This document shows, one piece after another, positions 16,620 to 25,568 of a stretch of 64,000 bases of DNA (within the stretch, counting starts at the first letter, position 1; every line of letters starts with the position of its first letter). A program made the position numbers and the translations under genes. The stretch is from positions 1-64,000 of the forward strand of contig CAMNRM010000025.1 in assembly GCA_946553025.1 (NCBI GenBank), read 5' to 3'. Origin of the DNA: an uncultured Clostridium sp. (GTDB taxonomy: Bacteria > Bacillota > Clostridia > Lachnospirales > Lachnospiraceae). The notes beneath the pieces are model-generated. The model searched no databases and was not told the DNA's origin. It saw only the letters and a list, made by a program, of their open reading frames with translations.

Positions 16620-17156
16620 ATGCCCAAGATTTCACTGCCGCCCGTTTCTGAAGATGAAAAATATATGAAAGAGGCCATTCGTCAGGCGAAAAAGGCTCTT
16701 GCACTGAATGAGGTTCCCATTGGCTGTGTGATTGTCCATGAGGGAAAGATTATCGGACGGGGCTATAACCGGAGAATGACAGACCACACGACATTAGCCC
16801 ACGCAGAAATTCTAGCCATCCGAAAAGCCTGCAGGAAGATGGGGGACTGGCGGCTGGAAAACTGCCGGATTTATATTACCTTAGAACCCTGTCCCATGTG
16901 TGCCGGAGCCATTGTCCAGGCCAGGATTCCGGAAGTGATTATCGGCTGCATGAATCCCAAGGCGGGCTGTGCCGGTTCGGTGCTGGATCTCTTGCACCAG
17001 GAGGGATTTAACCATCGGTGTGAGGTAAAGACGGGTATTCTGGGGGAAGAATGTTCCAGAATGATGCGTTCTTTTTTTAAGGAACTGCGGGAAAAAGAAA
17101 AGCAGGCAAAGCGGGCAGGCGCTGACCATGAAGGCAGAGCGGCCTGTGAACAGTAA
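16620..17156 (+). CDS. tadA: tRNA adenosine(34) deaminase
   Basis: 178 residues. The deaminase core has LAHAEILAIRKA (zinc His and catalytic Glu) and EPCPMCAGAIVQAR (two zinc cysteines). It makes inosine at the wobble position of tRNA-Arg. An AAGGAG site lies 9 bp before the ATG at 16620. The C-terminus is longer than usual and ends AACEQ: its last codons TGT GAA CAG TAA are exactly one end of the GTTACTG element family, so an insertion appears to supply the stop. Confidence 0.94.
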   Translation: MPKISLPPVSEDEKYMKEAIRQAKKALALNEVPIGCVIVHEGKIIGRGYNRRMTDHTTLAHAEILAIRKACRKMGDWRLENCRIYITLEPCPMCAGAIVQARIPEVIIGCMNPKAGCAGSVLDLLHQEGFNHRCEVKTGILGEECSRMMRSFFKELREKEKQAKRAGADHEGRAACEQ

Positions 17157-17157
17157 C
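17146..17157. mobile_element. Solitary end of the GTTACTG element family
   Basis: GTGAACAGTAAC, identical to the consensus right terminus, overlaps the last codons and stop of tadA. No matching left end was found upstream, so this is a relic or a one-ended remnant. Confidence 0.5.
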
Positions 17158-17303
17158 AGAAAAAAGAATAGAAAAAAGAACGGTTTTTGAGTATTGCCGT
17201 TACATTAGCAGGGGTGTTATAATGGAAGGACAATAAAAGTAACGGACTTATTTGTCCGGGAATAGATCATCAGGACAAATGGGGGAGTAAGAAAGGGGAA
17301 AGT

Positions 17304-17881
17304 ATGAAAAAAGAGAAGCAACAAAGGCCGAAAAGCTTACCTGCAGTGCGTTGGAAAGCGAAGATAGCGACTGCGCTGATAGCGACGCTGCTTGCGGCGA
17401 GTGTTACACCGGCGGCAGTACTTCAGGCGGCCCAGGCGGCCCGGGAACTTCAAGCTCTTCTCTTCCTTCCTATGTAGAGATGGGACAATGGGTGATGTTC
17501 AACGGTGTATGGCGCTTTGCAGATACATCCGGAAATATCAAAACCAATACCTGGACAGCCGCCTATAATCCTTATGCCGGTGCCGGACAGCAGAATTATG
17601 ACTGGTTCCGTTTTGATGCTTTTGGAAATATGGTGACGGGGTGGTTTTTGGATTATGACGGAAACTGGTATTTTATGAACCCAGCTTCCGATGGAACCCA
17701 GGGCAGAATGATGACCGGATGGGTATGGGTTATGGATGCATTTGGTGTGCAGAGATGCTATTATCTTAATCCGGTTTCCGACGGCACCTGGGGAAAGATG
17801 ATGACAAATACCATCGTTGACGGCTATACGATTGATGCAAACGGATGCTGGACGGTGAATGGGGTTTGTCAGATAAGGTAA
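17304..17881 (+). pseudogene. Exported protein with cell-wall-binding-type repeats, signal peptide out of frame
   Basis: An ATG at 17304 with a GGGG ribosome-binding site opens a typical signal peptide (AKIATALIATLLAASVTP), but that frame stops at 17475. The mature part is in another frame, open from 17351 to 17881: a Gly/Ser linker, then aromatic repeats (GQWVMFNGVWRFAD, MVTGWFLDYDGNWYFMN, MMTGWVWVMDAFGVQRCYY) like those of choline-binding or glucan-binding cell-surface proteins. One frameshift between about 17400 and 17475 would join them. It could be a real mutation or a sequencing error. The last repeat (GCWTVNGV) resembles one in the lectin protein at 62935. Confidence 0.65.
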
Positions 17882-17965
17882 AGCAGATAAAATAAAACAG
17901 ATAAAGTAAAACATATAACAAATGGTTTAGTTATCATGAAGATATCTTGGCAAAGTATCCTAGCA

Positions 17966-18000
17966 AAGACGGCTGCATAAATTTTTTGTGCAGCCGTCTT
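17966..18000. terminator. Stem-loop between 17881 and the convergent BspA-type gene
   Basis: Twelve-base arms AAGACGGCTGCA and TGCAGCCGTCTT pair perfectly around an 11-nt T-rich loop. No long T-tract follows on either strand, so termination is likely but not certain. Confidence 0.6.
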
Positions 18001-18010
18001 AAAAAGTTAA

Positions 18011-18049
18011 TTTTCTGTACATTTCCATGGAAATAGAATGTCATTTTTT
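18011..18049 (+). repeat. Left copy of a ~39-bp inverted repeat flanking the BspA-type gene
   Basis: Matches the complement of 18982-19020 at 32 of 39 positions. The inner part (18029-18049, starting GGAAATAGAATG) matches at 20 of 21. Confidence 0.75.
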
Positions 18050-18089
18050 GTATAAACAAAGCTTTCTCAGATTAAGAAAAGAAAACCGT

Positions 18090-18944
18090 TTATTTTATAG
18101 TTACATACACACTGGAGGCAGGCATAATAAATCCAAAAACACCATTTCCGTAATTTGTAACGGCAACCTTTGTAGCACCGCCACGAACATAAACTCCCCG
18201 TTCAACGACATCTATACTAGGTTCTGATGTTGCCCCTTCTTTGCTGACGGAAATCATAACTAATTCTCCGGCTTTTGCATAATCAGAGGATACGCTTACT
18301 GTTGTTTTATATGAATATGGTGCAAGCTTAACTAAATAAGTCCCCGCTACGACCTCTATTGGAGGAGCTTCAGCAATATTGGCAAAAACACAATTCTGAA
18401 AATCATCATTCGCCGTTTTTGTTACATACTCTTCCAGAGTAGAAGAAGGATGACCATAAAAAACAGTTCCCTTGGAACGATAAAATGCGCCTTCTTCTAT
18501 TTTTACATTTGCTGAATTACAAACAACCGTCTTTACTCCATCAAATGCATAAGTATCTATAGACGTCAATGTTGACGGCAGATAAACTGCTGGAAGCCAT
18601 TCACTAGCTAATGCAGCTCTTTCAATTGTGGTTACACCTTCAGGAACAATAATTGCTGTAATGTTTCTGGGCGTGTTATATAAAAATGCCGCGTTTCCCA
18701 ATTTTGTTACAGGATGACCATCGAGCATATTTGGAATATACAAAACAGACCCTCCGGTATAATATTCCTGTCCATAATTCTTATCTTTATTAAAAGAAAC
18801 AATCGTAGCGCTTCCATCTGCATTTAAGTTATAACCATAATCGCCACTAACATAATCAGATTTTAAGTTTTTCGTTTGATCAGCATATGCTGTTAAAGAA
18901 AGACAAAATATAACCATACATAAAAAAGTGAATATCTTTTTCAT
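18090..18944 (-). CDS. Secreted BspA-type leucine-rich-repeat protein
   Basis: 284 residues with a signal peptide (MKKIFTFLCMVIFCLSLTAYA). The middle holds BspA/LRR_5 repeats: ITAIIVPEGVTTIERAAL, LPAVYLPSTLTSIDTYAF, KTVVCNSANVKIEEGAFY. The C-terminal part (VVAGTYLVKLAPYSYKTTVS onward) looks like a small beta domain without a sorting motif. Such proteins bind host or surface ligands in gut bacteria. GC is lower than in the neighbours and the gene lies alone within a pair of inverted repeats, which suggests acquisition. Confidence 0.8.
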   Translation of the reverse strand: MKKIFTFLCMVIFCLSLTAYADQTKNLKSDYVSGDYGYNLNADGSATIVSFNKDKNYGQEYYTGGSVLYIPNMLDGHPVTKLGNAAFLYNTPRNITAIIVPEGVTTIERAALASEWLPAVYLPSTLTSIDTYAFDGVKTVVCNSANVKIEEGAFYRSKGTVFYGHPSSTLEEYVTKTANDDFQNCVFANIAEAPPIEVVAGTYLVKLAPYSYKTTVSVSSDYAKAGELVMISVSKEGATSEPSIDVVERGVYVRGGATKVAVTNYGNGVFGFIMPASSVYVTIK

Positions 18945-18981
18945 TATTTACTTATCCTTTCCTGCTTTTTAGTAAAACTTA

Positions 18982-19020
18982 AAAAAATGACATTCCATTT
19001 CCACAAAGATGTATAAAAAA
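18982..19020 (-). repeat. Right copy of the ~39-bp inverted repeat flanking the BspA-type gene
   Basis: Partner of 18011-18049. Together they bound a unit of about 1,010 bp holding only the LRR gene and its promoter region. Confidence 0.75.
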
Positions 19021-19410
19021 TAACAGATTTTTTACGTCCCCCTGAATTATGGAATGATCCTAAGAAAATTTATAGAACAGCAAATAAACAGCTACCCAGG
19101 CTTTTGGAACTTGGAATTAAGCAAAAGCCAAAACAGGTAACTTCTTACATAACTTTTCCTTTTGTGTATATTTTCATCCTCATTTTCCTGAAATTACCAT
19201 AATAATCTTTGCAAATTTCAGAAATCCCCCTTACATCTGCCTTGCAGTATAGCATAAAAGCCTTGATTTTTCAATGAATTTTAAAAATATGTCCATCGAA
19301 TCCAGCCGCCAATTTTTCATGGACGGATACCCTTTTTTATGTTATAATGGTTTGATAAGCCGCAAAAAGGCAAAACAATAACTAAAGTCCATACAAAATA
19401 GGAGAACGCG
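19021..19410. other. Gene-free stretch with a possible coding relic, then the gdpP promoter region
   Basis: From about 19030 to 19160 one plus-strand frame reads LRPPELWNDPKKIYRTANK and QLPRLLELGIKQ, which looks protein-like but has no start and no recognisable family. I regard it as a probable relic. The rest is AT-rich and ends in the leader of gdpP (TATAAT-like sequence near 19343). No RNA gene is recognised. Confidence 0.35.
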
Positions 19411-21459
19411 ATGAAAAACAAGGTTCGGGTTAAGGGAGAACTGAGTATTTATCTCCAGTGGCCGCTCATCCTTTCTATCCTGCTGATTATGGCGACCATG
19501 GTGGTTGCTGCGGTGGACGTCCAGGCGGGCGTGGTGATGAGTGTGTTTACCTTCCTGTACATTCTGGCTGCTCTTTGGTTTTACCTGTATCAGAGGAAAC
19601 ATGTGCTGGCGGGATTGGTGGAGTTTTCTTCCGAATATGCCTGGATTCAGAAGCAGCTGCTTTCCGAGATGATACAGCCCTATGCGATTGCCGATGAGAA
19701 GGGAAAACTGCTTTGGAATAATGCTGCCTTTGGAGAACTGTTAGGATTGGAACGGCACAGCAGGAAGAATCTGCTGAGTTTATTTCCGGAACTGACCAAG
19801 GATGATTTGGAGCCGGGGGAGGAGATGTTTTCCATCCACACGGAGTACGATAACCGCAACTACCGGATGGATTTAAAGTGGGTGGCGTTAAATGACGCAG
19901 CGACGCTGGAAGATATTTTAGGAAAGGATTTTTCCCGGGAGTATCTTCTTTCCGTTTATCTGGCCGATGAAACCGAAGTCCTTCATTATAAAAAGGAAAT
20001 TGACAACCAGAAGATGGTTGCCGGGCTGATTTATCTGGATAATTATGATGAAGCATTGGAAACCGTGGAAGAGGTTCGCCGTTCCCTGCTGATGGCTTTG
20101 ATTGACCGGAAGGTGAACAAGTACATTTCGGCGATGAACGGTATTGTGAAAAAGCTGGAAAAGGATAAATATTTCTTTGCCATTAAACAGCAGTATGTTC
20201 AGCGGATTCAGGAAGACCGGTTTGCCATCCTTGAAGATGTAAAGACGGTGAATATCGGCAATGATATGGCTGTAACTTTAAGCATCGGCATGGGGATGAA
20301 CGGGGAAACCTATAATCAGGACTACGATTTTGCCCGCACTGCCATCGATATGGCCCTGGGAAGGGGCGGCGACCAGGCTGTGATTAAGGATGGGGAGAAG
20401 ATTCAGTATTTCGGCGGCAAGGCCCAGCAGATGGAAAAATCTACCCGGGTGAAGGCCAGGGTGAAGGCGCACGCTCTGCGGGAACTGATGGAGAATAAAG
20501 ACCGCCTGCTGATTATGGGACATAAGATGCCGGATATTGACTCTTTTGGGGCGGCACTGGGGATTTACCGCATTGCCACATCCCTGAATAAGAAAGCTCA
20601 TATTGTTATTAATGAAGTTACCACTTCCGTTAAGCCGATGATGGATCGCTTTATCGGAAATCCGGATTATCCGGAGGATATGTTTTTAAAGGGCCCTAAG
20701 GCGGCAGAACTGGTGGATGCGGCGACGATGCTGGTGGTGGTCGATGTGAACCGGCCCAGTATTACCGATGCTCCGGCGCTGCTTCGCATGGTAAAATCCA
20801 TCGTTGTCCTGGATCATCACCGTCAGAGCAGCGAGATTATTGACAATGCCGTGCTTTCCTATGTGGAGCCCTATGCTTCCTCGGCCTGTGAGATGGTTGC
20901 CGAGGTGCTTCAGTACATTGCCGACAACATCCGCATCCGTCCGGCGGAGGCGGACGCCATGTATGCGGGAATTGTGATTGATACGCTGAATTTTACGAAC
21001 CAGACGGGAGTGCGCACGTTTGAGGCGGCGGCTTATCTGCGCCGGTGCGGGGCGGATATTACCCGGGTGCGCAAGATGTTTAGGGAGAATATGGCAGAGT
21101 ATCAGGCCAAGGCAGACGCCGTGCGCCGGGCAGAGGTTTACCGGGAGGCATTTGCCATCAGCGTATGTCCGGCAGAAGGGCTGGCAAGCCCCACCATCGT
21201 CGGTGCACAGGCGGCGAATGATTTGCTGGAGATTAACGGAATCAAGGCTTCGGTGGTACTCACCGAATACAACCATGTGATTTATTTAAGCGCCCGTTCC
21301 ATCGACGAAGTGAATGTACAGGTGATGATGGAAATTCTGGGCGGCGGCGGACATAGAACCGTGGCGGGGGCGCAGCTTGAGGGCGTAACCATCGAGCAGG
21401 CCCGGGCGAAAGTGAAGGACGCCATCGATGAAATGCGTAAGAAGGGAGAAGTATCATAA
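19411..21459 (+). CDS. gdpP: Cyclic-di-AMP phosphodiesterase (GdpP type)
   Basis: 682 residues in GdpP order. Two N-terminal membrane helices ([20 protein letters not shown] and [15 protein letters not shown]) precede a PAS-like domain ([20 protein letters not shown]) and a degenerate GGDEF domain. The DHH catalytic domain follows ([31 protein letters not shown]), then DHHA1 ending [14 protein letters not shown]. It hydrolyses c-di-AMP, which controls potassium, osmotic and cell-wall stress. The stop overlaps the rplI start by one base (TAATG), so the two are translationally coupled. Confidence 0.95.
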   Translation: MKNKVRVKGELSIYLQWPLILSILLIMATMVVAAVDVQAGVVMSVFTFLYILAALWFYLYQRKHVLAGLVEFSSEYAWIQKQLLSEMIQPYAIADEKGKLLWNNAAFGELLGLERHSRKNLLSLFPELTKDDLEPGEEMFSIHTEYDNRNYRMDLKWVALNDAATLEDILGKDFSREYLLSVYLADETEVLHYKKEIDNQKMVAGLIYLDNYDEALETVEEVRRSLLMALIDRKVNKYISAMNGIVKKLEKDKYFFAIKQQYVQRIQEDRFAILEDVKTVNIGNDMAVTLSIGMGMNGETYNQDYDFARTAIDMALGRGGDQAVIKDGEKIQYFGGKAQQMEKSTRVKARVKAHALRELMENKDRLLIMGHKMPDIDSFGAALGIYRIATSLNKKAHIVINEVTTSVKPMMDRFIGNPDYPEDMFLKGPKAAELVDAATMLVVVDVNRPSITDAPALLRMVKSIVVLDHHRQSSEIIDNAVLSYVEPYASSACEMVAEVLQYIADNIRIRPAEADAMYAGIVIDTLNFTNQTGVRTFEAAAYLRRCGADITRVRKMFRENMAEYQAKADAVRRAEVYREAFAISVCPAEGLASPTIVGAQAANDLLEINGIKASVVLTEYNHVIYLSARSIDEVNVQVMMEILGGGGHRTVAGAQLEGVTIEQARAKVKDAIDEMRKKGEVS

Positions 21460-21905
21460 TGGAAATTGTGTTATTAGAAGATGTCAAGGCATTAGGAAAA
21501 AAGGGACAGATCGTTAAGGTGAATGACGGCTATGCGAGGAATTTCATCCTGCCTAAAAAGCTGGGGATTGAAGCTACGCCCAAAGCACTTAATGATTTAA
21601 AATTACAGAAGGCTAATGCGCAGAGAATTGAAGACCAGAAGCTTTCGGAGGCGAAGGAACTGGCAGAGAAGCTTTCTAAGCTTTCGGTTACGGTGTCGAT
21701 GAAGGCGGGCGAGGGCGGAAAGGCTTTCGGCTCGGTTTCCGGAAAGGAAATCAGCAAGGCAATTACCGAACAGCTGCAGATGGATATTGATAAGAAGAAG
21801 TTTTTAATGCCGGAGCCGTTAAAGACCTTTGGAACCCATGAGGTTCCGATTAAGCTGCACAAGGATGTAACGGCGAAACTGGCAGTTAAGGTTGTGGAAG
21901 CCTGA
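21459..21905 (+). CDS. rplI: 50S ribosomal protein L9
   Basis: 148 residues. The N-terminus [20 protein letters not shown] and [15 protein letters not shown] is the L9 signature, followed by a long connecting helix and the C-terminal domain. It binds 23S rRNA near the L1 stalk. It begins within the gdpP stop codon, and dnaB follows after 94 bp, the standard Firmicutes arrangement. Confidence 0.97.
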   Translation: MEIVLLEDVKALGKKGQIVKVNDGYARNFILPKKLGIEATPKALNDLKLQKANAQRIEDQKLSEAKELAEKLSKLSVTVSMKAGEGGKAFGSVSGKEISKAITEQLQMDIDKKKFLMPEPLKTFGTHEVPIKLHKDVTAKLAVKVVEA

Positions 21906-21953
21906 TTTTTTGCGGGGCGGCAGTTTTACCTGCACGGGTAGAAGAATTTGCAT

Positions 21954-21976
21954 GTTGCTGACGTGTGAACGATAAT
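21954..21976. mobile_element. Degenerate copy of the GTTACTG short-element family
   Basis: The segment GTTGCTG-ACGTGTGAAC-GATAAT aligns with the 26-bp copy at 63751 with a 3-bp gap and two substitutions near the right end. No flanking duplication is visible. It lies between rplI and dnaB. Confidence 0.4.
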
Positions 21977-21999
21977 AGAAACCGCATGGAGGGAATACG

Positions 22000-23346
22000 A
22001 TGGATGAGGCGCTGTTAAAGCGGGTGCTTCCTCACAGTGTGGAGGCGGAGCGGTCGGTTATCGCCTGTATGCTTATTGACCGGGAGGCGATTATCGCCGC
22101 TTCGGAAATCCTGGTTCAGGAGGATTTTTACCAGAACCAGTACGGCGTAATGTATGGCGCGATGGTGGAGCTGTTTAATGAGGGAAGTCCGGTGGATATG
22201 GTGACGCTTCAGAACCGCCTGAAAGAAAAGGATATTCCGCCGGAACTTATCAGCCTGGAACTGTTTAAGGAGATTATGGATGTGGTGCCTGTGTCGGTGA
22301 ATATTAAAAGCTACGCAGGCATTGTCCGGGAAAAGTCCGTTATGCGGCGGCTGATTAAGGTGAATGAAGAGATTGCCAATACCTGCTATGCGGGGAAGGA
22401 AAGGCTGGAGGATATCCTGGCTTATACGGAAAAGGCGATTTTCGATCTTTTGCAGAGCCGCAATGCCGGTGAGTTCGTGCCGATTAAGCAGGTGGCGCTA
22501 AATGTGTTGGAAAAGATTGAAGCAGCAGCAAAGTCCGGGGGGACGGTTACCGGGATTCCCACGGGCTTTATTGATCTGGACTATAAAACCTCGGGGATGC
22601 AGCCTTCGGATCTTGTCCTGTTGGCGGCGCGTCCTTCGATGGGAAAGACGGCGTTTGTGTTAAATCTGGTGGACTATGTTACCGTGCGCCGGGGGCTTCC
22701 CTGCATGGTGTTCAGCCTGGAGATGTCCAAAGAGCAGTTAGTCAACCGTATGCTTTCCATGGAGTCGAATGTGGATTCGCAGAAGCTGAGAACCGGAAGC
22801 CTTACCGACGCGGACTGGGATGCCGTGGTGGAAGGGATTGGGGTGATCGGCGGATCGAAACTGATTATTGACGATACGCCGGGCATTTCCATTACCGAAC
22901 TGCGCAGCAAATGCAGGAAGATGAAGCTGGAATACGGCCTTAGCATGGTGATTATCGATTACCTGCAGCTGATGAGCGGGAGCGGCACGAGGAGCGGGGA
23001 TAACCGTCAGCAGGAAATTTCGGAGATTTCCCGGTCGTTAAAGGCACTGGCCAGGGAACTGAATGCCCCGGTGATTGCCCTGTCCCAGTTAAGCCGTGCG
23101 TGTGAGAGCAGGCAGGATCACCGTCCCATGCTTTCGGATCTTCGCGAGTCGGGAGCGATTGAGCAGGATGCGGACGTGGTGATGTTTTTATACCGGGATG
23201 ACTATTATAATAAAGATACGGACAGGCCGAATGTGGCAGAAGTCATTATCGCCAAGCAGAGAAACGGTCCGATTGGAACGATAGAACTTTTATGGCGGCC
23301 GGAATTTACGAAGTTTGTGAATATGGCAAAGGAGCAGGGGCAGTGA
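22000..23346 (+). CDS. dnaB: Replicative DNA helicase
   Basis: 448 residues. The N-terminal helical domain opens LPHSVEAERSVIACML. The RecA-like motor contains Walker A LLAARPSMGKTAFVLN, the SLEMSKEQLVNRML segment, Walker B MVIIDYLQLM and ALSQLSRACE with DLRESGAIEQDADVVMFLYR. It is the hexameric helicase that unwinds the fork. A GGAGGG site lies before the ATG. No intein is present. Confidence 0.97.
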   Translation: MDEALLKRVLPHSVEAERSVIACMLIDREAIIAASEILVQEDFYQNQYGVMYGAMVELFNEGSPVDMVTLQNRLKEKDIPPELISLELFKEIMDVVPVSVNIKSYAGIVREKSVMRRLIKVNEEIANTCYAGKERLEDILAYTEKAIFDLLQSRNAGEFVPIKQVALNVLEKIEAAAKSGGTVTGIPTGFIDLDYKTSGMQPSDLVLLAARPSMGKTAFVLNLVDYVTVRRGLPCMVFSLEMSKEQLVNRMLSMESNVDSQKLRTGSLTDADWDAVVEGIGVIGGSKLIIDDTPGISITELRSKCRKMKLEYGLSMVIIDYLQLMSGSGTRSGDNRQQEISEISRSLKALARELNAPVIALSQLSRACESRQDHRPMLSDLRESGAIEQDADVVMFLYRDDYYNKDTDRPNVAEVIIAKQRNGPIGTIELLWRPEFTKFVNMAKEQGQ

Positions 23347-23350
23347 GAGG

Positions 23351-24508
23351 ATGGATACGAAGAGAGTAGTGATCCGGGACGTTAAAAACCCAGAAGACGG
23401 GGAGCTTTTGGAGGCGGCAGAGGTTTTGCGAAACGGAGGACTTGTGGCATTTCCCACGGAAACGGTTTATGGGCTGGGCGGAAATGCATTAGACGAAAAG
23501 GCAGCGGGAAAGATTTATGCGGCGAAGGGACGGCCTTCGGATAATCCTCTGATTGCGCATATTTCCTGTATGGAGGAATTGGAACCGTTAGTCAGTGAGG
23601 TAAGCACGGCGGGAAAAAGATTAGCCGAGAGGTTTTGGCCCGGCCCGCTTACGCTGGTATTTCCAAAGAGTGAGAAGGTGCCCTATGGGACGACGGGGGG
23701 ACTGGAAACGGTGGCTGTCCGTATGCCCAGTGACCCGGTGGCAAACCGCCTGATCCGTCTGGCCGGGATTCCGGTGGCGGCACCAAGCGCCAATACCTCG
23801 GGGCGCCCAAGTCCGACGACGGCGGAGCATGTCTGGCAGGACCTGGCGGGAAAGATTGAGATGATCGTGGACGGCGGGCCGGTGGGTATCGGGCTGGAAT
23901 CGACGATCGTGGATGTATCCGGTGATGAACCGGTGATTCTGCGCCCGGGGGCGATTACGCAGGAGATGATCTGTGAACTGTTGGGGAAGGTGGAACTTGA
24001 TCCGGCGATTACCGGGCCGATAAAGGAGAACGTGCGGCCAAAGGCACCGGGGATGAAGTATCGGCATTATGCGCCTAAGGGGGAGTTGGTTTTAGTTGAG
24101 TTAAAAGAGGAAACGATTCATGAACTTTGCCGGCCGGGAAGTGCCCTGTATAAAGAAGTTTCCAGGAAGATGGGGGAAGGTGGAAAAAGCTGGAAGATTG
24201 ACCGGGAAAGCTTTTACATGGCTTGGAAGGCAAACCAGGAGGCGCTGGCGCTGGAGAAGCATGGAAGGCGCGTCGGGGTAATCTGCACGGAGGAAACGGC
24301 AGAGGAATATACCGTGAAGGTGAAGCGAAGCATCGGGAAGCGAAGCAGCGCAGGAAGCATTGCCCATAATTTATATGCGGTACTGCGCGAATTTGATGAC
24401 TTGGGCGTGGAGGTGATTTATTCCGAAAGCTTTTCTGAGGACCATCTGGGGCAGGCTATTATGAACCGACTGAATAAGGCGGCGGGGTATCGGGTGATGT
24501 GGGTTTGA
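23351..24508 (+). CDS. ywlC: L-threonylcarbamoyladenylate synthase (Sua5/YwlC type)
   Basis: 385 residues, the two-domain Sua5 form. The YrdC-like domain (about 10-210) has GGLVAFPTETVYGLGG, KGRPSDNPLIAHI, FWPGPLTLVF and PSANTSGRPSPT. The linker APGMKYRHYAPKGEL leads to a C-terminal Sua5 domain ending LGQAIMNRLNKAAG. It makes threonylcarbamoyl-AMP for the t6A37 modification of tRNAs reading ANN codons. It starts four bases after the dnaB stop and is probably in the same operon. Confidence 0.95.
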   Translation: MDTKRVVIRDVKNPEDGELLEAAEVLRNGGLVAFPTETVYGLGGNALDEKAAGKIYAAKGRPSDNPLIAHISCMEELEPLVSEVSTAGKRLAERFWPGPLTLVFPKSEKVPYGTTGGLETVAVRMPSDPVANRLIRLAGIPVAAPSANTSGRPSPTTAEHVWQDLAGKIEMIVDGGPVGIGLESTIVDVSGDEPVILRPGAITQEMICELLGKVELDPAITGPIKENVRPKAPGMKYRHYAPKGELVLVELKEETIHELCRPGSALYKEVSRKMGEGGKSWKIDRESFYMAWKANQEALALEKHGRRVGVICTEETAEEYTVKVKRSIGKRSSAGSIAHNLYAVLREFDDLGVEVIYSESFSEDHLGQAIMNRLNKAAGYRVMWV

Positions 24509-24604
24509 TGGGGAGCAGAAGATTGAAATAAACAATGAATAGATAAAAATATAGGTGAAATGATAATACAATTGTGAAAAATTATTAAATCATATAAAGA
24601 TTTT

Positions 24605-24632
24605 AACCGCTGGGTTTTCCGGCGGTTTTATT
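24605..24632 (+). terminator. Terminator after the gdpP-rplI-dnaB-ywlC operon
   Basis: AACCGCTGG pairs with CCGGCGGTT (one wobble) around a 5-nt loop, followed by a T-rich run. Confidence 0.75.
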
Positions 24633-24642
24633 TTGATTTATC

Positions 24643-24671
24643 TTGTAGTATTTATTTTAATATCCTATAAT
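24643..24671 (+). promoter_or_regulatory. Promoter of the interrupted subtilase gene
   Basis: TTGTAG at 24643-24648, 17-bp spacer, TATAAT at 24666-24671. It lies about 50 bp before the chosen start codon. Confidence 0.55.
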
Positions 24672-24722
24672 TGAACTATACATAAAACAAGATAGAAAAT
24701 GAAGAAAAGTAGGGGGAAAAGC

Positions 24723-25568
24723 ATGAGTGAAAGAATTATACAAAGGTTGATTTCAGTGATTTTATCTTTTGTAGTAAGTTTTTTAAGTGCATTTGGTATT
24801 GAAGTTCCACAGGAGATTGTATGGGGAGCAAGGGGAATTACTGGTGATGTTTCGACGGGAACAGAAGCAGAAGCGGCAGAATTAACTTTGCCGGAGGATG
24901 TAACAATATATTATGGGGAAGTTGCCGAGGAAGATATTTTGGTTCTTCCAGAGTATGAAAAAGCTTATGCCTCCCGTGATTTGCTGGTGCAAATGGAAAG
25001 GAAAATCAGTGAAGAAGAGGCAAGAGAACTGGCAGAGGTAAACGGAGCAGAACTTGTGGGTTTTATCAGTTTGACAGGAACCTGTCAGTGGCGGTTGTCC
25101 CAAGGAATGGAGCAAAACAGGCTCTTTGAAATTCAGGAGGAAGTGGAAGGCTTTGATGGGGTTGCCTGTGTTTCTTTAAATTATCTGTCGGATGAGCAGC
25201 CGGCTTCGTGGGGGGATGATATCGCCTATTGGTTTGAAGGGGTAACTAAAGAAGAGATGAAATGGGGATTTACGAAAAGTCATGGGGAGTTTGCATGGGA
25301 AAACCAGAATTGGATGAAAGAGCCTGTTTCCGTTGCTGTTTTAGATTTTGGCTTTCAGAAACATGAGAAGCTGCATTACCAGCTATGTGCAGATGGGGCG
25401 GGAGAAGATCGTGAGCATGGAACCCATGTTATGGGAATTATCGGCGCAGAACGTAAAAATGAAAAGAAGATTTGCGGGATTTATCCGAAAGCCGCCAATC
25501 GGCTGTATGCCTATGATGTATCGAAAACCAGTACAATGAAAAAAATAAGCTTTATCCTGAATTATTAA
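24723..25568 (+). pseudogene. Subtilisin-like (S8) serine peptidase, 3' end lost at an IS1380 insertion
   Basis: The start at 24723 follows a GGGGGAAAAG site. A membrane or signal segment (LISVILSFVVSFLSAFGI) precedes a propeptide-like region. The peptidase domain begins VSVAVLDFGFQ (catalytic Asp) and EHGTHVMGIIGA (catalytic His), then stops. The catalytic Ser half (GTSMAAP region) is absent from the whole window. The last five residues and the TAA stop come from the left end of the IS at about 25552, so the gene was cut there and its remainder later lost. Not functional as a protease. Confidence 0.8.

Noticed and set aside
17157-17303. Possible SRP RNA gene after tadA, as in some Firmicutes
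   Set aside because: The spacer lacks the conserved SRP hairpin motifs.
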